64,000 nucleotides of DNA from Lachancea kluyveri NRRL Y-12651. Its lineage: Eukaryota; Ascomycota; Saccharomycetes; Saccharomycetales; Saccharomycetaceae. The notes under the pieces are model-generated. The model had not been told where the DNA came from and searched no databases. It saw only the letters and a list, made by a program, of their open reading frames with translations. The stretch lies in assembly GCA_000149225.2 (NCBI GenBank), contig CM000694.1, positions 1,737,623-1,801,622 on the forward strand, written 5' to 3'. A program made the translations under genes and the position numbers. Below are positions 30,201 to 38,373 of this stretch, piece after piece; positions within the stretch are counted from its first letter, which is position 1, and each line of letters starts with the position of its first letter.

Positions 30201-31660
30201 ATGGTATAACCGGATCTAACTCTGAGATGGATTTAAACGATACACCTGAGGATATTACTTCCAAAAGAATACCAGAAAAGAGTGAACCTACTATTTTCAA
30301 TGAAGACTTTAAGGAGAATACTAAAGATATTCCGGAAGCTTCAAAGTTTGCTACAGCTGATCAATTGGAACATAGTTTCAACGGTCTTCAGTACTCTACT
30401 GGTCGTGAAAATGATAAGAATGAAGAATCGGATAGCCCATTCGATGACACAACCACCACTAGCGATGATGACACAATATACCAAGCTCTGAAGCAGAACA
30501 TGCAAAAAAAACGTGAATCACTTGAGAGCGAGCTAAAAAAGAAAGATTGCAGTGAAGAAAACAAGTCTGCCCACTTGCCCCCTGTAAAGATTGTTGATTC
30601 TGTTAAACCGGGTGTTGACGAAATGTATGACAATGAGAATGAAAACAATCTCAATGATGCACCAGTCGGTTTTCAAACTAAACCTATTAGTTTACCCTCA
30701 CCAATCCAACCTCTGAGTATCTCTCCAAAAAAGGAGACAGAGGAAAAAGATGGTACAAATACTGGAGAAGGGATAGACAATAAGTTTTTAACATCCGAAC
30801 AGAAGGGAATTAAGAAGGAGACAGAGAAAAAAAGTGGTACAAATGCTGGGGAAGGGACGGACGATAAGTTTATAACGTCCGAACAGAAAGGAATCAAAAA
30901 GGAGGATTTTGTACCAAACGTGAAGGAGACAAAACAAAGAGTTGTTGCAAATAACCAGAAAGAAGCAATAGAAGAAAATGATGTGTGTATTAAGAAGGAG
31001 AACGACGATATGAAAATCCCAACTACACCAAAGACGGTTGCAGATCCTCCTATGACCCCAAAGACCACCATTTCAGTTATTAAAGCCAACTCACCTGCAA
31101 AAGCCATAGAAGCTACTCCGTTGAACCAGTATGGGGAATATGATGAGGATGTGGAAGAACCTGATTTTGATATTGACGCTTTTGATATTGAAAACCCGGA
31201 TAACACTTTATCAGAGCTGCTGTTGTATTTGGAGCATCAAACTATCGACGTAATTAGTACCATCCAATCACTATTGACTTCGATCAAGCAACCAGAGGCC
31301 ACAACTGGGGAACTGAGAAAAGAGTCCAATGCAATCAACCAGGTAATTAGCCAAATGGTTGACGCTACCAGTGTGTCTATGAACCAGAGCCGTCACGCAA
31401 CTTTAAAGGAACATGGCAACTGGGTAGTCCAAAGTTTGGACGATTGTCGCAGAAGAATGACCATACTATGTCACCTGAACAAGGACGGTGTGATGAAAGC
31501 GCAGGAAGATGACGAAGGCTATGCCGACAAACATTTCAAGCAAAGATTGGCAGGTATTGCCTTTGACGTCGCCAAGTGTACCAAGGAATTGGTCAAAACT
31601 GTTGAAGAAGCAAGTCTAAAGGAGGAGATTGATTTTTTGAATTCAAGATTGACCAAATGA
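27257..31660 (+). CDS. SPA2: Spa2/Sph1, polarisome scaffold
   Basis: 1467 residues, close to the 1466 of Spa2. Two Spa2-homology repeats open the protein: ARAKLLKLSPSQFYELSTDV (about 45-75) and ARQKLANLSQSRFNDLVDDI (about 96-130), the regions that bind MAP kinase kinases. A long Glu tract from GAA/GAG repeats (about residues 190-240) follows, then a coiled coil (about 390-550), a central conserved domain near ERVLN/VSHAITAV, a disordered Ser/Thr-rich stretch with TP sites, and a conserved C-terminal helical domain (GELLLYLEH-like to the end). Spa2 holds Bni1, Pea2 and Bud6 at the growing bud tip. In this genome it should represent both SPA2 (YLL021W) and SPH1 (YLR313C), since MRPL15 and CDC3 are close by. 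Confidence 0.93.
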   Translation: MGSSTTELSFEQKNDLFRYHAALKEFFDVTGERHDRSNSSRAQKARAKLLKLSPSQFYELSTDVHDELQRRIDEDQTEPDHLLPRDNFHVKRNQARQKLANLSQSRFNDLVDDILYEMGRRCYDEALETPFEIVGREEEELGQFDTEEHENKASDKEVSINEMVNKLAPGASIQTSQIIPKKASIEWSSEEEEEEEEEEEEEEEEEEEEDKRKQEEEEEEEDKRKHEEEEEEEEEEENILEEQKLASGFEIKKEKEAEEEEKEGEMQSEKKEKNEARTGTAMDSALSNGSDLIMRLEEDRGSAFRRETGKEIQKVVNESDVYRDVTESSRSPTHNKIFFADETGSTRPTSESSIQFETNSSNQEPLPNTIRGNSVKKALSISLNRDKDRDIELLLSEGNKMDQKVTELEQRNGLLVQKSTKLEEEVMELKDVNERLSSQLYKLTEELSNSQNEITSLKQHIKAGDKTLQDRTQNESFDGNFQKELISLSKQLQALSIENEQLKQSKSELDLELKNANSLRKSAIASAESSSLSTNNPEREASMWRNKYEELLSKNLLLQKNNSHTFESALDKVSISKFITADGRIPLEMVTDLHSKVENTFSHLQGEMQGDLFADQLFDDVAQISDSVSRITSLVDTPEFNEQNSLLRASVSHAITAVRYYAIYRQLLPKITVQSAIAEISFSACDLVSLVYIKNDAKSTSELTVPMTPVNPSSERVLNIWSSNSNFESALDGQLDNPANSVGFLKKQQEMSPVKPLKITQKISNSNSNSMKPISSRKPSGTGLFTSMLNTNKSNSKQTSPRTLNKLNLVLPNTDTKLEDNSVYRPSDIASNSKTSTPVKQIIGAMNNNDRVFGEVNSPNFTSGTKPSVDILSKLKDYEEQSTSSSPSLLKSNNSDIGLNDSVKIKNGDRSADRHLEFLDERKEDVPSLELPRVHSPSPSNFALENKQYTTPIVPQSVGRSTEDYALSSTTAVTKDTESVNHGITGSNSEMDLNDTPEDITSKRIPEKSEPTIFNEDFKENTKDIPEASKFATADQLEHSFNGLQYSTGRENDKNEESDSPFDDTTTTSDDDTIYQALKQNMQKKRESLESELKKKDCSEENKSAHLPPVKIVDSVKPGVDEMYDNENENNLNDAPVGFQTKPISLPSPIQPLSISPKKETEEKDGTNTGEGIDNKFLTSEQKGIKKETEKKSGTNAGEGTDDKFITSEQKGIKKEDFVPNVKETKQRVVANNQKEAIEENDVCIKKENDDMKIPTTPKTVADPPMTPKTTISVIKANSPAKAIEATPLNQYGEYDEDVEEPDFDIDAFDIENPDNTLSELLLYLEHQTIDVISTIQSLLTSIKQPEATTGELRKESNAINQVISQMVDATSVSMNQSRHATLKEHGNWVVQSLDDCRRRMTILCHLNKDGVMKAQEDDEGYADKHFKQRLAGIAFDVAKCTKELVKTVEEASLKEEIDFLNSRLTK
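27822..27968 (+). repeat. GAA/GAG microsatellite inside SPA2
   Basis: Nearly uninterrupted GAA and GAG triplets encoding Glu, broken only by two GATAAAAGGAAACA-type units (DKRKQ / DKRKH). In-frame growth or loss would change only the Glu tract. Confidence 0.9.
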
Positions 31661-31903
31661 ATATGATAAAGGGAAAGTTTGTGTATTTTGTTTGAGATAG
31701 ATAGTTGTACTATAATATGATATTTTGTTCGTACGAAGCTGAAAGTGTAATCAGTTTCGAATCTTGAGTGAGTAGTGGGCCTTCGAACATCTCCGAGGCC
31801 CTTTGCTTAAACTATGTACAGAGGTGGCAATAAATGTGAATGGAAGTAGTCGGGAGTGTATCGTTCGATGCAATTATATACAGAAATGTGAGTGAGTAAG
31901 AGC

Positions 31904-32614
31904 TCAGACTTGTTCCTTAGCAATCTTAACCAAAGAGACGTCCTTGTTTAGATCCAATAGCTCTGCCTCAATAAATTCAGCAGTTTTCTTTGGACCGTTC
32001 ATCATCAGAATGCCACCTACGATAGCGTTTAGAACACTGGAGAAAACTGTATGTTCACCGTTGAATTGTTCAGCCTTCAATGGGTCTCTCTTTTTCCAGA
32101 AAATTAGTGTATCTAGCTGTTTATGCTTGATAAAATCGCTCGTAGTTTTTTTCGAGATTAGCAATTTGGATGCCTGTGTTCCTAAGTTGGTAAAATTTAA
32201 GCCGTTTATACTCTGTTGGAATTTAGAGTCGTTAACCTGAGAAAGCAATTCCTTAGATCTCAAAGAGTAAACAGAGGTATAGTATTTCAAAAATTGAGAT
32301 CCCACCAGAGACAGTTTTTCGTTGTAAGGCTTGGAACCATGAGCAAATGATTTATGGGTTAAGCATTGTAAAATCAAGTCATTGGACAGGTTAATTCCAT
32401 ACTGGGATAGATTCAAGGAAGACCTAACTTTGTCGTGGTACTGTTGCTGTTGCAATTCGTTGTAAGAAAGACCAGTTGAAGTTTTCAAATATTCATTAGG
32501 ATCTCTTTTCAAACCACGGACTCTGCTCCCTGTGTGCAAATATGTGATGTAACGGATTGTGCTAGTCTTTGTAACTGGGACAGAAAAGATACGGTGTTTC
32601 GTTATAGATAACAT
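31904..32614 (-). CDS. MRPL15: Mrpl15 (mL57), RNase III-fold mitochondrial ribosomal protein
   Basis: 236 residues from the ATG at 32614; the frame is open 21 codons further to a TTG only. The N-terminus (MLSITKHRIFSVPVTKT) is basic and hydroxylated like a mitochondrial presequence. The body has the RNase III-like LTHKSFAHGSKPYNEKLSLVGSQFLKYY pattern, in which the acidic catalytic residues of true RNase III are not evident, as expected for this structural large-subunit protein. It neighbours SPA2 here as MRPL15 (YLR312W-A) neighbours SPH1 in S. cerevisiae, convergent with it. Confidence 0.9.
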   Translation of the reverse strand: MLSITKHRIFSVPVTKTSTIRYITYLHTGSRVRGLKRDPNEYLKTSTGLSYNELQQQQYHDKVRSSLNLSQYGINLSNDLILQCLTHKSFAHGSKPYNEKLSLVGSQFLKYYTSVYSLRSKELLSQVNDSKFQQSINGLNFTNLGTQASKLLISKKTTSDFIKHKQLDTLIFWKKRDPLKAEQFNGEHTVFSSVLNAIVGGILMMNGPKKTAEFIEAELLDLNKDVSLVKIAKEQV

Positions 32615-33323
32615 CTTGCAGCGGGATATATATATCTGATAATAAACAAAACCTCGGGATTCCCAACAAACAGACAATTAGCGAGTTCTCGTTTTTAGAG
32701 CCAGATAACTTACTCTACAAGTACCGGTCGAGACTGTACCTTCATTTTTCTCTTTCTGAGAAAAATTTTTCACAATCACTTGTATGCGTCGTAAAAACGT
32801 CAACATGATCCCAACTATCACATACGTGGTCGCTTCATACGAAAACAACTGCAAAATGGGAAGATTGTAGTATTAGTCAACAAAGAATCACCAGAGTGAG
32901 ATTAGAAAGCATCTGTGCAATTGATTAGTACTAGTAATCCCATACACACTTACTACTCTTTTCCCCATTTTTTTTTAAACTTTTAAATGGACAAATTTGC
33001 TGGTATATTAGTTGAAGTTCTAGTAAAAAAATTGCTATATTCACTATTCCAGCGAGTATTTAACGATGAAGATAGCACAAAATCCAGCAAGCTAACACCA
33101 TATGTCTAGTTGAGGGATGCTCGAATTTACCATAGAAGAGCTTCAGTATACATAATTTCGTTGCCATGACCACACTTCCTACCAATATATCTATTATTTA
33201 CGTACAAAAGTATATAAAAAGAAACTGGCACAGATTGAAAAGGAAAATTTTTATTTATGCGATGAGATGAGCTTTCCATGCTATTTAATTCCCATAACTG
33301 TACGATAATAGAAGAGCAAAAAC
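32615..33323 (+). promoter_or_regulatory. MRPL15-ROK1 intergenic region with PAC and RRPE sites
   Basis: About 700 bp between two divergent genes. A perfect PAC box GCGATGAGAT lies at 33259-33268, directly after an RRPE-like GAAAATTTTTA (33243-33253), 55-80 bp before the ROK1 ATG. PAC plus RRPE marks ribosome-biogenesis genes (Dot6/Tod6 and Stb3 sites), which fits ROK1. Confidence 0.75.
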
Positions 33324-35048
33324 ATGGATATCTTTAGAGTTTTGACCAGAGGGGCTACAGTTAAGAGTTCTACTGACAAGAAAAACTCGGATTTTACTAA
33401 GGCGAACTCTCAGGCTACCAATTTATCACAACCCGGTAGCAAGCGTAAAGAAGATGATGATTCTAACCTAACTAAAGAGTTGGACTTTTTTCACAACAAG
33501 AAGGTCATCACCAAGGTAGAAAAGAAGCAGAAAACAGCTCAAGTAAATGAGATAGAGAAAGAGGAAGATCAGGGCTCCGATGATGAAGATGAGGATAACA
33601 TCCCGCCTCCTAAGATTCTTAATGCTGAAGACGCTGCTAAGCTACGTAAATCTTATAAAGGCAATATTACCGGTGAAGATGCACCATTACCGATCGGCTC
33701 TTTCGAGGATTTGATTACTCGCTTCCAATTTGATAAACGTCTGCTAAACAACTTGATAGAAAACAATTTTACTGAACCAACGCCAATCCAATGCGAAGGT
33801 ATCCCAATGACATTAAATGAGCGTGACATCCTTGCGTGTGCACCAACTGGGTCTGGTAAAACTTTAGCCTTTCTGATTCCATTGCTACAACAGATCATAA
33901 AGGACAAGTCCAAGCCCAGTCTGAAAGGTCTAATTGTTTCTCCTACTAAGGAACTAGCCAATCAAATCTTCCTTGAATGCAGCAAATTGGCTAACAGAAT
34001 ATTTCTGGACAAGAAGAGGCCACTTCAAGTGGCTCTACTGTCCAAGTCTTTAAGCGCCAAGTTGAAGAATAAAGTAATCAGTGATAAGAAATACGACATC
34101 ATCATATCTACCCCATTGAGATTGATAGATATAGTCAAAAGTGAATCGCTCAATTTGAATTCTGTGAAGCACCTAGTGTTTGATGAAGCAGATAAACTGT
34201 TTGACAAGACATTTTTGGAACAGACTGACGATATCCTAAGTTTGTGTACAGACCCCAATTTACACAAATCCATGTTTTCTGCCACGATTCCCTCAAATGT
34301 GGAAGAGATTGCAAAGAGTATAATGATGGATCCTGTGAGGATCATTATTGGTCACAAAGAGGCCGCTAACGCAAGCATTGAGCAAAAGTTGGTATTTTGT
34401 GGTAATGAAGAAGGTAAGCTGATCGCCATTAGACAATTGATTCAACAAGGCGAGTTTAGACCGCCAGTGATTATTTTCTTGGAATCTATAACTAGAGCCA
34501 AGGCATTGTTTCATGAGCTACTGTATGACAAGCTGAACGTTGATGTCATCCATGCCGAAAGAACACAGGTACAGAGAAGCAAAATCATCGAAAGATTCAA
34601 AAAGGGCGAATTGTGGTGTTTGATCTGTACTGATGTTTTAGCTCGTGGTGTGGACTTCAAAGGGGTGAATCTGGTTATCAACTACGATGTGCCTAGATCT
34701 GCTCAAGCATATGTTCATAGAATCGGTAGAACTGGTAGAGGTGGCCGTGAAGGTAAGGCTGTGACTTTTTACACCAAGCAGGACTCTCTGGCTATTAAAC
34801 CAATTATCAACGTGATGAAGCAGAGTGGTTGCGAAATTTCAGAATGGATGGAGAAGATTTCTAAAATAACAAAGAAGGAAAAAGAGCTCATCAAGAGGGG
34901 CAAGGCACATGGCGAAAGAAGGCAAATTAGTACCGTTCCTAAAGTAATGAAGGAAAGGAAGAGACAAAGACATGAGATGATTGAAGCTTCAAAAAGAAGG
35001 AAAAGAGAGCACCAGGATGACAGTCATGGTGAAAAGGAGGAAGAATAA
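33324..35048 (+). CDS. ROK1: Rok1, DEAD-box RNA helicase for 18S rRNA maturation
   Basis: 574 residues (564 in S. cerevisiae). Helicase motifs in order: Q motif TPIQCEGIP near residue 155, APTGSGKT near 172, [12 protein letters not shown] near 287, SAT near 318, and [10 protein letters not shown] near 463, with a basic C-terminal tail. Rok1 acts in the nucleolus with Rrp5 to release snR30 and other factors during small-subunit assembly. Motif I has Thr-Gly-Ser-Gly-Lys-Thr, so ATPase activity is expected. In S. cerevisiae the next gene is SPO74; here four genes of the YPR track lie between ROK1 and the SPO74 candidate. Confidence 0.95.
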   Translation: MDIFRVLTRGATVKSSTDKKNSDFTKANSQATNLSQPGSKRKEDDDSNLTKELDFFHNKKVITKVEKKQKTAQVNEIEKEEDQGSDDEDEDNIPPPKILNAEDAAKLRKSYKGNITGEDAPLPIGSFEDLITRFQFDKRLLNNLIENNFTEPTPIQCEGIPMTLNERDILACAPTGSGKTLAFLIPLLQQIIKDKSKPSLKGLIVSPTKELANQIFLECSKLANRIFLDKKRPLQVALLSKSLSAKLKNKVISDKKYDIIISTPLRLIDIVKSESLNLNSVKHLVFDEADKLFDKTFLEQTDDILSLCTDPNLHKSMFSATIPSNVEEIAKSIMMDPVRIIIGHKEAANASIEQKLVFCGNEEGKLIAIRQLIQQGEFRPPVIIFLESITRAKALFHELLYDKLNVDVIHAERTQVQRSKIIERFKKGELWCLICTDVLARGVDFKGVNLVINYDVPRSAQAYVHRIGRTGRGGREGKAVTFYTKQDSLAIKPIINVMKQSGCEISEWMEKISKITKKEKELIKRGKAHGERRQISTVPKVMKERKRQRHEMIEASKRRKREHQDDSHGEKEEE

Positions 35049-35722
35049 ACGGTTTTTGCATATATAGAATGATTATAATCCTGTACACTAGTACGTTTTT
35101 ATCAAACAAGACTATCCTAGAAATCCTAGATCAAGACTGTATAAGCTTTACAGAATATCTGTAGGTTTCCCTATCAGAACAAAAAAAAAAATTACTTTCG
35201 ATAAGCTGAAGTTGGAGCACGATTAAAGTTTACTTTCCAAATTCATCGATGCATATCGGAAACTTTTATCGTATACAACGTCTCTCATAGTGAGCTGAGG
35301 AGCTGAGGACAGGTACCGACAACTGCTTTACTGGAAAAAAACCTGACAGAATTTTCAAGTATAGGCAGATTTTGTCAATAACAGTTTGCTCACCCTTATA
35401 AATACTACAGCCAATCTCAATTTCTCAATTTCTCGATTCAGTTATGTTATATACATAATTACACATCCCTCAACTTGAGAAGGAGGTCACTTTTTTTCTG
35501 TTTTTTTTTTTTTGGACATAAGAATATAATAGTATGCTTTAGAGATGATAGGTAGAGAAAGGGAACCACCCACTTGATGATCGTTCTATTTATTCGTTAT
35601 TCGTGAATAGGTTTAGCTCCCATTGTGTCCAGCCTATCTTCAGAAATGACCCAATGAATAAGGATTACCCCTGGTAATCTCCAGATAAAAGAAAGCGAAT
35701 AAGCTGTTTAAAATGGAGTAAA
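35049..35722. other. ROK1-ATP20 convergent intergenic region
   Basis: About 670 bp between convergent genes, with A/T runs near 35180 and 35500. No gene or repeat seen. It is long for a convergent pair in yeast. Confidence 0.5.
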
Positions 35723-36082
35723 TTAGTGGTGGGCAGAATAGTTGGTGTAACCGACTACCTTTCTTCTACCAATAATTTCACCCAGAGAGAACAAGCCAGC
35801 CAATTGAACACCGTAAGCACCGAATCTTAGAACTTCGTTCTTTTGGACATTCTTGAACAAAGACAAAGCTTGCTTTGGCTTGAAAGCAAATTCCAATGCT
35901 TGCTTGTACAACTGAGTGTAAACCTTTTGGAAATCAGCGACTGAAGGAGGTTGTAGACCTTCTTTCAAGTACACTTGCTTGGAAACTTCACCGACAACCT
36001 TAGAGTAGTAAATGGACTTGGTAGCTAAACTGGTAGCCTTGGAGGTAACACCGGTGGCAAGAGATTGGATTCTGGCTAGCAT
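35723..36082 (-). CDS. ATP20: Atp20, subunit g of mitochondrial F1Fo ATP synthase
   Basis: 119 residues (115 in S. cerevisiae). Conserved YLKEGLQPPSVADFQKVY and a C-terminal membrane helix with small-residue spacing (FGAYGVQLAGLFSLGE) followed by IIGRRKVVGY. Subunit g with subunit e drives ATP synthase dimers and cristae shape through this GxxxG-type helix. Start at 36082 gives MLARIQSL, like MLSRIQN. It is next to the MCM4-RLF2 track, as YPR020W is next to YPR019W in S. cerevisiae, with ATG42 inserted between. Confidence 0.95.
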   Translation of the reverse strand: MLARIQSLATGVTSKATSLATKSIYYSKVVGEVSKQVYLKEGLQPPSVADFQKVYTQLYKQALEFAFKPKQALSLFKNVQKNEVLRFGAYGVQLAGLFSLGEIIGRRKVVGYTNYSAHH

Positions 36083-36742
36083 TGTTGCTTTAATTATGCG
36101 TTGAACTTGGCCTTAGCAAGGCATAAAAGCTCTCTTTTTGGCAACGTCTGTTTTCAGCCGGAAGAACCTGAAAAATTTTCAGACTTTTGAAGACTTGAAG
36201 TCCGACCAATCAAATCGTAGTATTTGATGTTGATCTCGTGACAAGTTATGCACTGTCTCAAGGAAATAGATGGACCATTTGGAAAGTTCTTAACTAGATA
36301 TATATATGGGTTTGAGTACTTGAGCAGTACCTAGGTGGTTCCCATTTTAGTTATATGTTCCAGAATTCAGTGTTTACATGATTTTCCTGCTTCCACGTGC
36401 AGGCTTCCGTGTGGAGCCTGTCCTGAGACAAGCATTAGACCAGCAGTCAATAACAAGAAAGTATACGCGATACGCCTAAGTGTTGGTAAGCTTCATTCTT
36501 AATTATATCGAAACATCTCGTTTACCCAAGAAAGACACCAGTTCTCGAACTTGCTATGGCCCAAAGATCTTTCTTCCCCTTCCTTCTGTTGGCTGCAAAA
36601 AAAAAAAACGGGAAGACTACGAGACTCAAGATATTGTAAAAGTCAAAGAAGGTTGTGTACATGGTTCATGTGTATTTAATGGAGCACAAAAAGTTAGATA
36701 GGTATTTTCAAATTCAAAAAGAACGAAAAAGTATCCTTCTAA
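36083..36742. other. ATP20-ATG42 divergent intergenic region
   Basis: About 660 bp between divergent genes, with the CCAAT site noted separately, a CACGTG at 36396-36401 and an A-run near 36600. No further gene is supported. Confidence 0.45.
36205..36212 (-). promoter_or_regulatory. Putative HAP (CCAAT) site upstream of ATP20
   Basis: ACCAATCA reads TGATTGGT on the ATP20 strand, a full match to TNATTGGT, the Hap2/3/4/5 site. It lies about 125 bp before the ATP20 start. Hap control of respiratory genes is known for the family; here it is inferred. Confidence 0.5.
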
Positions 36743-38206
36743 ATGAGACTCTTCAATCTATGCACTGCAGTAGTGGCCTTATCAGCATTCACTAGTGCTT
36801 TTTCCTTGAACCAACTATTTAGCAGTGACATTTTACGCACTCCTCGTAACTTTAAGCAGGAAGTGCTCGAGAATATCGATCATGGATTTACTACATTAAG
36901 TCATCCCGAGAATTCTGATTACGCAATCAGAATCAAGAAGGTAGACCCTGCCAAGTTGGGGATCGATAAGGTCAACCAGTGGTCTGGCTATCTGGACTAT
37001 AAAGATTCCAAGCACTTCTTTTATTGGTTTTTTGAAAGCAGAAACGATCCGGCTAACGACCCTGTTATACTGTGGTTAAATGGTGGACCTGGCTGCTCCT
37101 CTTTAACTGGCCTATTCTTCGAGTTGGGCCCGTCATCTATTGGCTCAGATGTCAAGCCAGTCCATAAACCATACTCCTGGAACAACAATGCTTCCATTAT
37201 ATTCCTTGAGCAGCCATTAGGTGTTGGTTTTTCCTATGGTGATGATAAGATCACATCTACAGAACTTGCTGCGAAAGACGTTTATGTCTTTTTAGAGTTG
37301 TTTTTTCAGAAGTTTCCACATTGGATTCGAAACAGTTTCCATATCGCTGGTGAATCTTATGCCGGCCATTATATCCCTCAAATTGCGCATGAGATTGTGG
37401 TCAACCACGACGGCATTGCTCCATTCAATCTGTCCTCTGTATTAATAGGCAATGGTATCACAGACCCATTGATCCAGTTCAGCTACTACCCAAAAATGGC
37501 CTGTGGAGAAGGGGGTTATCATTCAGTGTTAACACCAGAAAAATGTCAGCAAATGAAAGATACACTACCACGTTGTATCGAGCTAGCTAAAGCTTGTTAT
37601 GCCACCAGGCAAAACTTCATCTGTATTGCAGCAAGCACCTATTGTACCTCCAAAATGTACGGCCCATACAAGGAAACAGGTTTAAACGTGTATGACATTC
37701 GAACCACGTGCGAAGCGTCTGACGCGGGTCTGTGTTACAAGGGTCTGGACTATGTCTCGGAATTTTTGAACCAACCTTACGTCCAAGAAGCTTTAGGCTC
37801 TGAAGTCCAATCCTATGTAGGCTGCAACCGCGACGTTAGTGCTGGGTTCTCTCTTACGGGAGACCATTCAAAACCTTTCCAGCAATTTGTAGGCGAGCTT
37901 GCCGATAGAGACATACCAGTACTGCTATACTCTGGTGATAAGGATTACATTTGCAATTGGTTAGGTAACCACGCATGGTCGGATGAATTGGACTGGAAGT
38001 TCAAAGATCAGTTCCAAATTTCACCTTTAAAACCTTTTCTTAGTAAAGAAACGGGTGAAGTTGCTGGTGAAGTCAAAAATTATGGCCCTTTAACTTTCTT
38101 GCGGGTTTATGATGCTGGTCATATGGTTCCGTATGATCAACCTGAACGTAGTTTAGAAATGGTTAACAGATGGATCTCGGGTGACATTACTTTAGGTTAC
38201 AGGTAA
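36743..38206 (+). CDS. ATG42: Atg42-type vacuolar serine carboxypeptidase (S10)
   Basis: 487 residues with a signal peptide (MRLFNLCTAVVALSAFTSAF) and a short propeptide, then the S10 core. The oxyanion region NGGPGCSS is near residue 112, the nucleophile Ser in GESYAGHY near 203, the catalytic Asp in SGDKDYICNW near 397, and His in AGHMVPYD near 457. From memory the stretch VNQWSGYLDYKDSKHFFYWF fits S. cerevisiae Ybr139w/Atg42 better than Prc1, and its propeptide is short like Atg42. It would trim peptides C-terminally in the vacuole and support autophagic breakdown. It lies between ATP20 and MCM4, which are adjacent in S. cerevisiae, so its location is unusual. Confidence 0.85.
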   Translation: MRLFNLCTAVVALSAFTSAFSLNQLFSSDILRTPRNFKQEVLENIDHGFTTLSHPENSDYAIRIKKVDPAKLGIDKVNQWSGYLDYKDSKHFFYWFFESRNDPANDPVILWLNGGPGCSSLTGLFFELGPSSIGSDVKPVHKPYSWNNNASIIFLEQPLGVGFSYGDDKITSTELAAKDVYVFLELFFQKFPHWIRNSFHIAGESYAGHYIPQIAHEIVVNHDGIAPFNLSSVLIGNGITDPLIQFSYYPKMACGEGGYHSVLTPEKCQQMKDTLPRCIELAKACYATRQNFICIAASTYCTSKMYGPYKETGLNVYDIRTTCEASDAGLCYKGLDYVSEFLNQPYVQEALGSEVQSYVGCNRDVSAGFSLTGDHSKPFQQFVGELADRDIPVLLYSGDKDYICNWLGNHAWSDELDWKFKDQFQISPLKPFLSKETGEVAGEVKNYGPLTFLRVYDAGHMVPYDQPERSLEMVNRWISGDITLGYR

Positions 38207-38373
38207 GAATAGCAAGATACAGCGGGTCTATTTTGATAGTAACGGAAATGAGGTATACGTACGCTGTGAGCCCACGGGGTAGCTCAACATTGGATAATCG
38301 TTCCTAATTTTATTATTAGAACTAATGATACATATTACAGAAAATAATTGGGAAAAGAAAACTTAATGGGATT

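Noticed and set aside
30388-31206. Minus-strand ORFs of 88 and 177 codons opposite SPA2
   Set aside because: Shadows of a Ser/Glu/Lys-rich coding frame; no independent support.
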